Below are positions 1 to 11,300 of a stretch of 64,000 nt of DNA, one piece after another. The DNA is from Lateolabrax maculatus. Lineage: Eukaryota > Chordata > Actinopteri > Acropomatiformes > Lateolabracidae. The notes beneath the pieces were generated by a model that saw only the letters and a program-made list of their open reading frames with translations, made no database searches and was not told where the DNA came from. The stretch lies in the NCBI GenBank assembly GCA_031216445.1, contig CM062205.1, positions 20,477,501 through 20,541,500 on the forward strand. Reading direction: 5' to 3'. Position 1 is the stretch's first letter. Each line of letters begins with the position of its first letter. Position numbers and translations under genes: made by a program.

Positions 1-340
1 AATGCATGACTTGTACTTGTACTTGTATTTCTACTATGTGCTACTTTTACTTCTTCCAGCATTTCTTTATAGTTTCTATTCCTCTCATTTTAAATCTGCT
101 AACTACAGGTCACAAACAAATGGAGTTGAGTAAAAAGTGCACAATATTTTTTTCTCTGACATGTGGCACAAAGTCAAAACACTCAAACTACAAACACCTC
201 AAAACCAAACCACAGTGCATAATATTTTCTTATAAATGTTATTTCCTCTTTAAAAACACAACACCTATTTTTTTTTTTTTTAATATAAATTACACAGATT
301 TTATTGAGCAGATCTTGTGGTTGTGAATGAGTGAAGAGTT
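1..340. other. AT-rich upstream flank
   Basis: AT-rich sequence with a short ACTTGT tandem near position 10 and a T-run near 270-282. No exon or recognisable gene end is visible. In human the gene on this side of DCAF5 is EXD2, read in the opposite direction, but nothing here identifies it. Confidence 0.5.
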
Positions 341-362
341 AAGTCCTGACCGGTGGAGCTGA

Positions 363-433
363 GCGACAGACAGGGGGAGAGAGAGAGACACAGAGAGAGA
401 GAGACAGGCAGAGAGACAGGCAGAGAGACAGAC
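363..433 (+). repeat. GAGA/GACA purine-rich simple repeat
   Basis: Imperfect (GA)n and GACAGGCAGA units on the + strand, within the presumed DCAF5 promoter or leader. A GAGA-type polypurine tract is common in vertebrate 5' regions; no specific function can be assigned. Confidence 0.7.
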
Positions 434-526
434 ATCCTCCCCGGAGCAGGAAGCCGCCGCTCGGACCTCCGGGAGGACGCAGCAGCAGCAGCTACAAAAC
501 AACGTCGACATCCGCGGGCAGGCACC

Positions 527-535
527 ATGATGTAG
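527..535 (+). promoter_or_regulatory. DCAF5: minimal upstream ORF 1 of DCAF5
   Basis: ATG ATG TAG in the context GGCACCATGA, which is a near-ideal Kozak match, giving a two-codon ORF 137 nt before the main start. If it is in the transcript it should capture scanning ribosomes and lower translation of DCAF5. Confidence 0.5.
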
Positions 536-569
536 ACCCGCAGCACAGCCGGAACAGCCCGCAGGACAC

Positions 570-593
570 ATGTCGAGGACGGAGCGGCGGTGA
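570..593 (+). promoter_or_regulatory. DCAF5: upstream ORF 2 of DCAF5
   Basis: Seven codons starting at ATG 570 (context GGACACATGT) and ending at TGA 591-593. It lies wholly before the main start codon, so it could act together with upstream ORF 1. Confidence 0.45.
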
Positions 594-663
594 ACACAAA
601 ACCCGAGCGGGCCCGTGTTTGCTTTTTTTTTTTTATTTTTAATTATTATTTTCTGTGTGTGAA

Positions 664-880
664 ATGAAGGAGCTGAAGGAGCTGCAGGGCTGCGGTATGC
701 GCTCCTCCGTGGGCTTTCTGTCCCGCCGGGAGCTGACCGGCCGGCCGCTCATGAAGGAGGACTTCCAGAGGCGCAGGCTGGCCGGCTGCACCAGCCTCTA
801 CAAGAAGGACATGCTCGGACACTTCGGCTGCGTCAACGCCATCGAGTTCTCCAACAGCGGCGGAGAGTGGCTGGTCTCCG
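664..880 (+). CDS. DCAF5: DCAF5 coding exon 1
   Basis: Residues 1-72 plus one base. It encodes MRSSVGFL, the QRRR basic segment and HFGCVNAIEF, which opens the first WD repeat. Donor is GTGAGT. Context of the start is GAAATGA, with purine at -3. Confidence 0.93.
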
Positions 881-3800
881 GTGAGTCTCCTCCCGGCTGC
901 TAACGACGCTAACCAGGCTCTCCCAGCTGAGGCTAACTTAGCTTAGCATTATTATTTTTTTATGGGTGCACGAGAGGAGAGGAGAGGAACCCCCCCCCCC
1001 CCTGCACGTGTCAGCCCCGTGAGCTGAAAGTGCACGTTTTTGTTTTTTGTTTTTATGTAGTTTTACTATAAATTACTGGCTGCAAAGTCACAGAGCTGTT
1101 TTTTTTTGTTTTTTTTTATGGGATTAAACATCATCTGGCCTAGTGTGCACCCTGTGCGCGAGCCTGCCTCCACCTGAGCAGGTGAACGACACCGTGCACA
1201 TCCACCTGGGACACTGAGCTGTGTGTTCCCGGGCTGAGGGTGGTCATCAGCTGTTGGTGGACCATGGAAATGACCTCCTGACCTCGATGTTGCACCAAAT
1301 GCGTCGCGCAGTGGGGCTTTAATTTAGCTCTTGTGTATTTGTGTTGAATGACATCTGTCAAAGAGCTTATTTACAGACTGTATGGTGTAGGTCTGCAACT
1401 GTATTATGTTGATTAAAAGACTAATTTAGAAGATTAATCAGTTATGCATTCACACACTGGTTCACACAGTCTAAGGTGAAGTCTTCAAATGTCTTATTGT
1501 CTTTAACCAATAGTCCTTTTATTAGTTTACACAGATATGAAACAGAAAACCAGCAAATCGTCACATATGTTGGAGGTTTTGTTAAAAAAAACAGTTGCAG
1601 GTTAACTCCTTTTTGTTGTGAGTTACTGAGGAGTTTTACCTCTTCAGGCATCTAAAAAATGATTGAATTTCACTAATCTGAGAAGGGAACACCAGTCTTC
1701 TGTCCAACTGATTGCGACTCATACTGTATACTATGCAACCTGTGACAATGGGTCACAAGACCTACAGTTTAAAGACCACTGGTCGAGACTATAGTGGGCA
1801 TTTTTGTGAGTTTGTTGTGTCGTGTCTTCAGGAGGAGATGACCGCCGGGTGCTGCTGTGGGACATGGAGAAAGCCATCCACGCCCGGTCCAAGCCTGTGA
1901 AACTGAAGGGCGAGCACCTGTCCAACATCTTCTGCCTGGCCTTTGACAGTACCAACAAAAAGGTCTTCTCTGGTGGTAAGAGCAAGAAAAACTACATCTG
2001 ATCTCTGCTCCTTCACAACAACAGGCCTTGTTCCTCTTCCCAGTCCTTGACCTGTGCAAGTGTTTTGTGGCTTGTCACTCTGGCGTGTGAAGGTTAAAGG
2101 TAGATCTGATTAAATCGGAAAACTTTGACGCACTCTGGGATGCAGTTTTTGAATTCCAGTGAATTCCCTTTAAATGTAAAATAAATCAAACATAACACTG
2201 ACTTTGGAAACTCTGCAGAGGTCGAGCAGTGAAAGTGTGAAAAGTATCTACCAATAGGACCGTAAAGAAACCTTATCTAATGTTTTACCTCATCAGTAAG
2301 CAAAAGATTCTGTAAGATAAAACTTTTAAGTGCGTTTAAGTGCAGAAATGTTTTAGTAATTTCATTGCAAATGAATGGATATGAATTATGGATGGAAAAA
2401 TCAAAATTTAGGATGCTCGCGATGCTGGATTATAATGTTCTGGAGGCCGGTGGTGAATGCTGCTTACTGACCACTGTCAAGTCCCCATGCAAACTATTCG
2501 AGAGGATAAAATATTTATGAAGCTGTACAAAGATTAGTTAGTTAGTTGATGGATAATTAACCAACTACACCATTTAAAACCCCTGAAGGCCCACAGTTTG
2601 TCTGTTTGCTTTTTTTCAGGAAATGATGAACAGGTGATTCTTCACGATGTGGAGAGGTGGGTGAAATAACTCAAATAATACTCATGACTGTAGCATCAAT
2701 ACATGCTGATACACTCACAGCCATTATACAAGGCGTTTGGCTGTTGAGTGATTAACCTTTGGCTGATTTACTTGCACGTACACTAACGAAACAATTAACA
2801 TTTGGGTTTATTGTTGTTCCAACAGAATGGAAACTGTGAACGTGTTCCTCCATATCGATGCCGTGTACAGCTTGTCCGTCAGCCCAGTCAATGACAATGT
2901 GTTCGCCAGCTCATCCGACGACGGACGCGTTCTTATCTGGGACACCCGCGAGCCGCCAAGTACAGGTAAGTGGAGGCAGCATGTATGTTCCCGTAAAGCT
3001 CATTGGTTGGTAACAATAACAATAACTTAACATAGTAATGTCTGGTGCTGCTATGTTTAAAGTTTATTCTTAGGGCTGCATGGCATTTAGACTTGCAGCA
3101 CTTTCCAAATGATGTTTGGATAAGTCGGAAAACCCATTAACACCTAGGATAAATATGGTTTTGCACAATCAGAAAATATATACTGTTGTCGTGTGAGGCC
3201 AACGATATAGAAAAATAGAAATCCAGTTATATATAAATAAATCTGGTTAAAAACATTGTGGATGAGTGTCTAAACTCAGCTTTATTACAAGAAAATGAAC
3301 TTCTACAATGATCTTAATGATAATAAAAGTACACAAACACAGCTTGTCTCTAAAGCATGTCTTCTCTTGTGTTGTCTCTTTATGGTTGTAATTAAAAAGC
3401 CGTTCATAGGCAGTCACGCAGTGTATTTTAAGTGTCTCTGTTGAACTTAGTGGGACTTAGTGAGACTTGTTGATAACTTTTAAAATGCAGTGGATCATCT
3501 TGCATGACGTCCACATCCTTCTATTTTTGAAGCCCTCCTTGTGACCAGGTTGGCCTAATAATACATTTAGCAGTAATCAGTATTCCATTTCTTCCAGCAG
3601 TCCTTTTATGTTTGTCTGTTTCTGCACTGAAGCCTCAGTTTGAAAGAATGCAAGTTACACACTAATATTTTTTTTGTTTGTTTGTTTTTACATTTCTTTG
3701 CTAGTCAAGCTTTCTCTCTAAATATATGTGGTGTTTTATTATTAATTCCACTGTAGTATAATGCATTCACATCAGTAAATACACCTGGGTTGGGTGACAT

Positions 3801-6800
3801 TGATTGTCAATGTGCAACAGTGATGTGAGTGTTTGGGACTTGCTGGAGAGTTAACTGCCCTCTCCTTTCAGAGTTTCAGAGGAGTTCAAGTTCATTTGCC
3901 GTGCACAAAAAAAAAAAGAGAAACATGCAAGTAGAAGTACAAAAATTTGAATCAAAGACATAACATAAAATAGTGCAGAAGTTAAAATGCAGGAATAAAA
4001 TATAATACTGTGGTATGAATATAGAATATAATACTGGTCGTATCAAAGTCTGCTCCACATAAAACTGACACATCTCAGGGCCTCTCCAAAGTCAGCACAC
4101 AGCCGCAGAAGTCGACAGAAGTGTTGCAGTGTTGTTGTAATTCACTAAAATCTGTCTCTTCCCGTAGAGCCGTTCTGCCTGGCCAGCTACCCCTCAGCCT
4201 TCCACAGTGTGATGTTTAACCCTGTGGAGCCCAGGCTGATCGCCACAGCCAACTCCAAGGAGGGAGTTGGATTATGGGACATCCGCAAACCACGCAGGTT
4301 AGGCATTTCTATCTTGACCCGTTTTTCAAGATAAGGGTAAACTTTGCTCCCTGTTATTGCAGCGTCACTTAAAAATATAATGGTTTACAAGAATGCAAAT
4401 AAACGATAATAGATTAAATAAAGACAAAGTCTGAGTTATTTGCATCAAAAGAATCGGTTTACAGTCAAACATCCTCATCAGCTCCTGTGATGCACGTTTG
4501 TCCTGCTCATGTCCACCAGGTGGCGCTGCTGTCTTACTGTTAAACTAATCACTGCTGGTCCCCTGCCAACCGCAAGAACCATCTCTGCAAAAACCAAATG
4601 TTTATACCACTAAAATGGCTCTGTGTGGCTCTGAGTGTTTACACAAAATCAGGTTAGGTTTCAGTCATTAGTACATAAATGACGGCACTTCCAATAAAAG
4701 TAAGCACTGAGTCATTTCTCTTCCTCCACTGTTGGCTCTGCCTCTATGCAGTGTGGATATGTTTACAGTTGCTTCTTAGAAATTCCCTCAATTCACTTAG
4801 TTTAAAAATAGCCTCCAGTTGAAGTTTATTTAATGAAATACCTGTTTTATTTTGTCATTATGTCATAATTTAGTATTGGCAAGGCTCTGTAATGTTCTGA
4901 TAAGCTGCTGACATATTACAGTGTATCATCTGATGATGTTATGTCTGCTGCATTAAATAGTGTTTTTTTTTTTTTTTTTTGTGGTCACATTCATTATTTA
5001 GTTTTGGAAAGCGCTTTACAAGGCTTCAAAGTATAAGAGAAAAATGTAACGTCAATACCCAGAATTAATGTTTTCCAACCCCCCGGTGTAAATATAAATC
5101 CCAGTTCAAGTTGGACTTCCTTCTAAACTACTTTGTTATGTTTCTGTTCCAGTAGAAAAGTGAATTATCTTGTGTACACGCTCAGTAAAAAAGTCTCAAT
5201 ATACATACGTTTCAATATAGGAATATGGTATCCAAACATAAAATAAATAATTCCCACTAATAAAAAGCAGACTTATTATAATAATTCAGGTCATAATCCT
5301 TTGCAATAATATGGATATTATAACAAACTTTGTTATTTTAGCTCTTACCATTAGAGTTGGGGTGCTCACCTTGTGATTTTAGGGAGATTTAAAAAAAACG
5401 AGGATTGGTGCATACAAGTCTTACCTACAGTAGCTCTAATATGTTCTTTCCTTCTGTTCTCTCAGCTCATTGCTGCGTTATGGAGGCAGCATGTCCCTGC
5501 AGAGCGCCATGAGTGTTCGCTTCAACAGCACCGGCACCCAGCTGCTGGCACTGCGGCGCCGCCTGCCACCCGTCCTCTACGAGCTGCACTCCCGCCTGCC
5601 CAGCTTCCAGTTTGACAACCAGGGCTACTTCAACTCCTGCACGATGAAAAGCTGCTGCTTCGCTGGGGACAAAGATCAGGTTGGTGACCACATCATATGA
5701 AATTCTGAACTAAAACTACTGCTATCATTAATATTATTAGTACAGGTGATAGAAACTTGGTTGCTAACACATTTAACGTGGCAGAGCAGAAGGAAGAAAA
5801 AAAGGAAAGCTAAATTTGAAGGTATCCATTTCCAATTCTAGTCAGTATCCTAACATTTCTAAACACACCATCCCCTATATAATATATGTATGAAATGTTG
5901 TGCAAAATTTTGTGCAGCCATAAAAGCAATGTCATGCACAAAATATATCGCACTCATGAGAGTGATTTAGCTCCTGATACAACAAGCAGATACAGAATAT
6001 AGAAGTGTGGTTTATGGTTACTTTTAAAAAAATGTAAGGAGAATATTGGAAACATGTGGAATTACTACAAGGAATAAAAATAGAAGAATATATTAGTTCC
6101 TTCTGTGAATTTGTGACTTTTAAGTATTGGAGGAACACCAGAAGCCTGCGTACTCAGCCAATGGTCCTCCCGTTGGTCCTCCTCAGACATGACATCACCC
6201 TGCAGCCATGTTTATTATGTTAACGTTATGCTCGGGTGTCAGCAGAGCTCACGAAGACTTAAAAGAATGATCCTTCTCTACATGAGTGAAGGAGGTAGTT
6301 TAAAGGTCACAGAATCAGGTCAGGGCTGTACAAGAAGGTTGCTGGTTTGAATCTGCTCACCAGCTGCCAAATTACAGAGAAAATCTTTTTTGACTTTAAC
6401 AAGGATTGTTGAGGAGCGAAACCATTGATCTGTATAATGAGCATTAAGTACATGTGCAGTGTTAAAGGCCCAAACAGAAGATTTGATCATATAAATTACA
6501 ACTTTTTTAAATGTGTGTTTGCACATAATTGAAAACTAAGCATTTTTATGTCTCAACTGAAAATGTAAGTATAAATAAGATTATTGATTTAACCAAGGAT
6601 GAAGCTTTGGGATGTTGCTATTGGGAACAGTTGGATTTGATAATTATAGTCACTCAACACATGCAAGTCCAACATGCGACAGTGGGTTCTGAATCCTCAC
6701 AGAGGGATTAATATGGCTTAAAGAAAAACAATTTGCCCCCTGTAGAGTTTAACAAAGTGACGTTTCAGTATACAGTTACATGATATAAATGTGGTGAGCA

Positions 6801-8268
6801 GAGCAGAGCCATTGCCATACTGTCTATCCCCTGGTAGCTATTCCTCTAATATATCTAGTTGTATTAGACCATTTTAGGCTATGTAGTAACATAGCCTAAA
6901 TGAACAAAACTGTTTTATAATAACACTGATGATTTTTTCATTGATCAAACTTGTCAGGCATTTAATGTCCAGTTTTGAGATTTTATTAAACCCAAAAGTA
7001 AACTCTAGGATCTTTATGCCAAATTATATTATAGTGTGTAGTAAGACAGCGCAGTTGAAAGAAAAAGAGAAGAGGTGGCACAAGAAACCATAAAACATGA
7101 CAAACGACGTCAGGTTTGAGCAGATGATTTTGCTTGTTTCCCACTGTCCCACCATTGCCCTCGCAGCACTCCCAATTTTTTTAGAAACTTCCTCATATTC
7201 ACCCAGAACCACAGACGACTGAGGATTTTCTCAGAATGGTGTGAAAGCAGAGGTGCACCACACAAAATTGATGGAAAGAGGGAAGGAGGGAGGGAGCTGT
7301 GGGTGTGACATTCCTACTTGACGTGTCCTCTGGGAACCTGAGGAGGAGCACACAGGTGTTCAGTTCAGGAGTGTGTTCATGTGCCCTGGAGCTACAGTCA
7401 CATGAGTAACCGTCTGTGTTTTAAGGAATAATGATTTATTATCACTGTAAAGCATTTTATGTTGGTTCCTTTCAAAAAAAGACATTGCAATTTTTCACTC
7501 GAAAAAAGTCCCTGAAACAGTGAAGTGAAAAGAGAAATGTACCCAGAGAGACCGGCTGAATATTGAAGACATTTGTTTAAATAACTGGCAGATAAAACGG
7601 CACAAAAATAATTCACAACTTGACAGAATGTCAGAACTCCAGCAGCACTAAACAATGCCTAAAAACAAATGTAAATAATTTGACAAAAATGTGCCTCCAG
7701 ATGGTAAAATGAGGCACAACAGACATTCCAGTTGAATAGAAATGTGCTGAAAGAAATAAGAAAAGAATAGAGGAGGAAAACATTCTGGTCCTTCACACTG
7801 TGCACCTAAATATTTGTATGTGGATACTCCATTGTGTAACCAGCCTTGACCAAAATGTGGTATATCGGCTAGGAAAGAGGTGACCAGCAGAGAGTTTTCG
7901 TTACTTTCAACCGCTATCTAATTGCAACATTAGCAGATGAACAACCCGGGAGTGTTCATTTAGGAAATAACTCCCCATTACAGTGGAAAGAAAGTCAGCT
8001 TCTAACCTTCTTTCTCTACATGTAGCTCTAAGACATGTATATGTATAAGAACCAAGCGTATACCCAACTCCGGCTCTGTCAAAACTTACCCTAAGCGACA
8101 GGTTTAAGTGGAACCATCTGTTTACGAAGTCTCATAACAGTTCAGACGACGAGCAGGAGCTGTGCTAGGGTCAGACTGTCATGTCGTGTCAAGAGTATGT
8201 TTGATCCACATTATGAGACGAAGCACTGCGATAAGATCTGGTGGTTTTGCGCCATATATTGACCCCCC

Positions 8269-8313
<45 letters not shown>

Positions 8314-11300
8314 ATATTTATAAAGATTTCCTCTCCCTTGAGGTCTGGTGGAAAGTTTTATCATATACAATGGAGCAGACTTAAATCTCTAAACATGCCT
8401 GTTTTTTTTTTTTTTTTTTTTTTCCCCCTGCAGTACATCTTGTCCGGATCAGATGACTTCAACCTCTACATGTGGAAAATCCCGAAGGATCCAGAAGCAG
8501 GTGAGTTATTGAAAATGTCTGCACCGACTGAATATTTGTGGATACACGCTGATGTGTAGGCATTTTTGCGTCCCCACATGACAAAAGAATAATTTAATCA
8601 TCTGTTTTCCTGGATGAGATTGTTAATTTTTTCTGTCTACTCTGCTAAATACGTTGTTTTCTTTTGTGTTTTTGGTTTGTTTAAGTTCACACTGTTCATC
8701 AGGATATCAGGGCTGGTAAACAGATGTACTGTAACTTACAAATATCTTGTTTATGTTAAATTTTGGTGACCTGTCATCCTGCAAGGTTAAAGATTTCACT
8801 GGCGTCAGGGTAGGAAAAACAAACCTGATTCCACTCGCTGTAAGTTTTAACCCCAGAAAGAACGATGGACTGAACTGTTTGCCAATGAGCATCAGCCCAG
8901 ATTGTGGTTTGCCCTCAGTTCATTTGGCCACAATTTACTTTCCAGGCATGAGCAACTATCAGATATCGTATATCAACATCTGTCTCATTATGTAATCCTC
9001 CATTCATTTTGTCGTCTTAGTTCAGGTTTAGTTCTTACTCGTTTCAAACTCCACCAACTTTTTCTTGAGTTTGAATGTTTTTCTCCCTGTCCAAACCAAC
9101 TAAAAAGCAAACATAAATGCTTAAAATGCTTTGAAATAAGGTCTCCACGTAGGCTTACTGTGAACACGCCTCAAATTGAATTACTCTGGGAAAAAAATCC
9201 CAAAAATGCAACAATCCAAGAATGTGGTAGTTTGTAGCTCTGTGGCACCACCTGACACATTTATGGATTTTATTTTCCCTGGAGTTACTCACACTGAAAA
9301 TATGTGCACTGGGCCTATTTGGTGTCATACTAATAGCGTATTATGAGGATTACGTTACTGCTGTTATGACTGCCACATTTCACAGACTGTATTTTCTGTC
9401 CTGGAATATTCAGAAGCAGGTTGAATAATCCTGGCTGTATGTGTTTGTTTTAATAAATCATTCTCATAGTCTTCTATCTGAGCTCGTGTTTTATCTGCTA
9501 GTGTCACATTAAACAAACCCACGTCATGTTCTTCTTTCAAGGAGGCCCTGGTCGTGTGGTAAATGGGGCTTTCATGGTCCTAAAAGGTCACCGATCCATA
9601 GTGAACCAGGTTCGCTTCAACCCTCACACCTACATGATCTGCTCCTCCGGTGTGGAGAAAGTCATCAAGGTTAGTAAAGGAACATCATTGCTGTATTTTT
9701 AAAAGAGAAGGTGGAGACCTCTGTGTTTTTTTTTTAAAGACTGGATTTAGGCCTAAAGATGAGTGATCTTCTTTCCACTGCAGCGTCAGGTGATGTAGAG
9801 GTTGGAGAAATTGTTCTGTAAGTGGACTAAATTTGAGTCTGTGTCCTCAGATGTTCAGACCGTAGACGTGCCCTTAAGTGAGACATTGATCAGTAACTCT
9901 GATTCCCCTCTGTGGAGTGGGGAATGAAAAAAGATGGATTTCCCCCTATCATTGACTGTCTTCTGTAACAGATGAGGTTAGGTCATGGGAAGATATGAAT
10001 GGTTCCACAGATACAGTATTTCTGAAACCAGAGACAGACTTTAATATTCTGCCATGCTTCAAAAAGTCTTGGCAATTTAAGTTAGCCTGGATCAAACACA
10101 GAAGGCTTTCATAAGCATATGAGTAAATTAAGTATTATTGATAAAGCTGTCAATGTAGCTCAAGCTTGATCATGCTACAACACTTTTATTTGGTAGTTAA
10201 AACAAAAAAAAACTGAATCATAATAGAACTCATGATGAGCCGTTCGCTTTGATCCGTTGACTTCTTTGACAAAAGTTTGCTGTTCTCACAACAACTACAT
10301 TAAGGTTTAACGTTGCTGGAATAACAATCGTAGCACACAGCAGCTGCGTTCCCGTATTATAAGACTCATTCAGTGCACGGGAGGCTTTCTGAGTCACTGT
10401 GTTATCCTGGTGCTGACCTTATGAATAAACCAGGCAGCATTTGAAGTCGGCCTAATGTCTCGCTGACTTTGACTGACTCAGTTAAGCATCATCAGTCAGT
10501 TATTTTGCCTGTGCTCATAGAAACAGAAGACATGTTGTTTTGTTATCCTTTACTTTTATCAATGAACAGTTATGTTCTGTGGCTGAAAATGAGTGCAAGA
10601 AGAAAAATAACGCGTACGTCATGGTTACAGTAATAAAAGTTATCTCTACCAAGCCTTTGAATAGTGTCATATTAAACTTAAAAAGTTAACACTTATACAG
10701 GACATATATAAGCTTTTACAAGGTTCATATCACAGAGCTGTTAGTTTATAACAAAATAATTTGACTAGGTAAGAAGTTTCTGTCTATTGTAATCAATGTA
10801 AATGACATTTGGTATTGTCGGCCATCCGTTTTCAGTCACTGCGTATCGAGCTCATTTAATTTAGGGCTCTGTCAGTCTCAATCATAATAACTGGAAAAGA
10901 AAAGGGGCCCATTCATTAGACTCTATACATAACATTTCGTAGGGGGAAATTATCAGAAGCTGCCCAAAGCAATTTTATACCCGCCCAGTCAAATAAAAAG
11001 TTGTCCAACTGGGCGGAAAAACATCCAATCTGGCAACACTGAATCCAATAGTTACTACACTTGGTAACATGCCAACTTGAGGCATGTTAACATGCAACAT
11101 TCATTCTATGGACAGACTGATTAATGACTCAACACACGTAAAATGATGTGGCATACAAGCACTATTGAACATTATCGTCCTGTCATGTTGATAATCATGG
11201 TTTATGTCTGTGCATATATATTTTGCTAAATTAAGTTGCATGTGTCTGCAAGCAGCTGGATTACCACTTCTGTCCAAAAATACTGTTATACTGATTATAG

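Larger units (their letters stand above)
350..663 (+). promoter_or_regulatory. DCAF5: DCAF5 proximal promoter and 5' leader
   Basis: Base composition switches from AT-rich to CpG-rich at about 350 and stays GC-rich into the first coding exon, typical of a TATA-less housekeeping promoter. A purine-rich GAGA tract, CAG triplets and two short upstream ORFs lie here. The transcription start cannot be fixed from sequence alone. The leader ends in a T-rich stretch just before the start codon at 664. Confidence 0.6.
5680..8433. other. DCAF5 intron 6 (largest of the gene)
   Basis: 2.75 kb. Holds a perfect 12-bp hairpin at 6873-6900, a (GT)n microsatellite at 8271-8311 and the T22 tract before exon 7. 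No coding sequence recognised. Confidence 0.6.
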
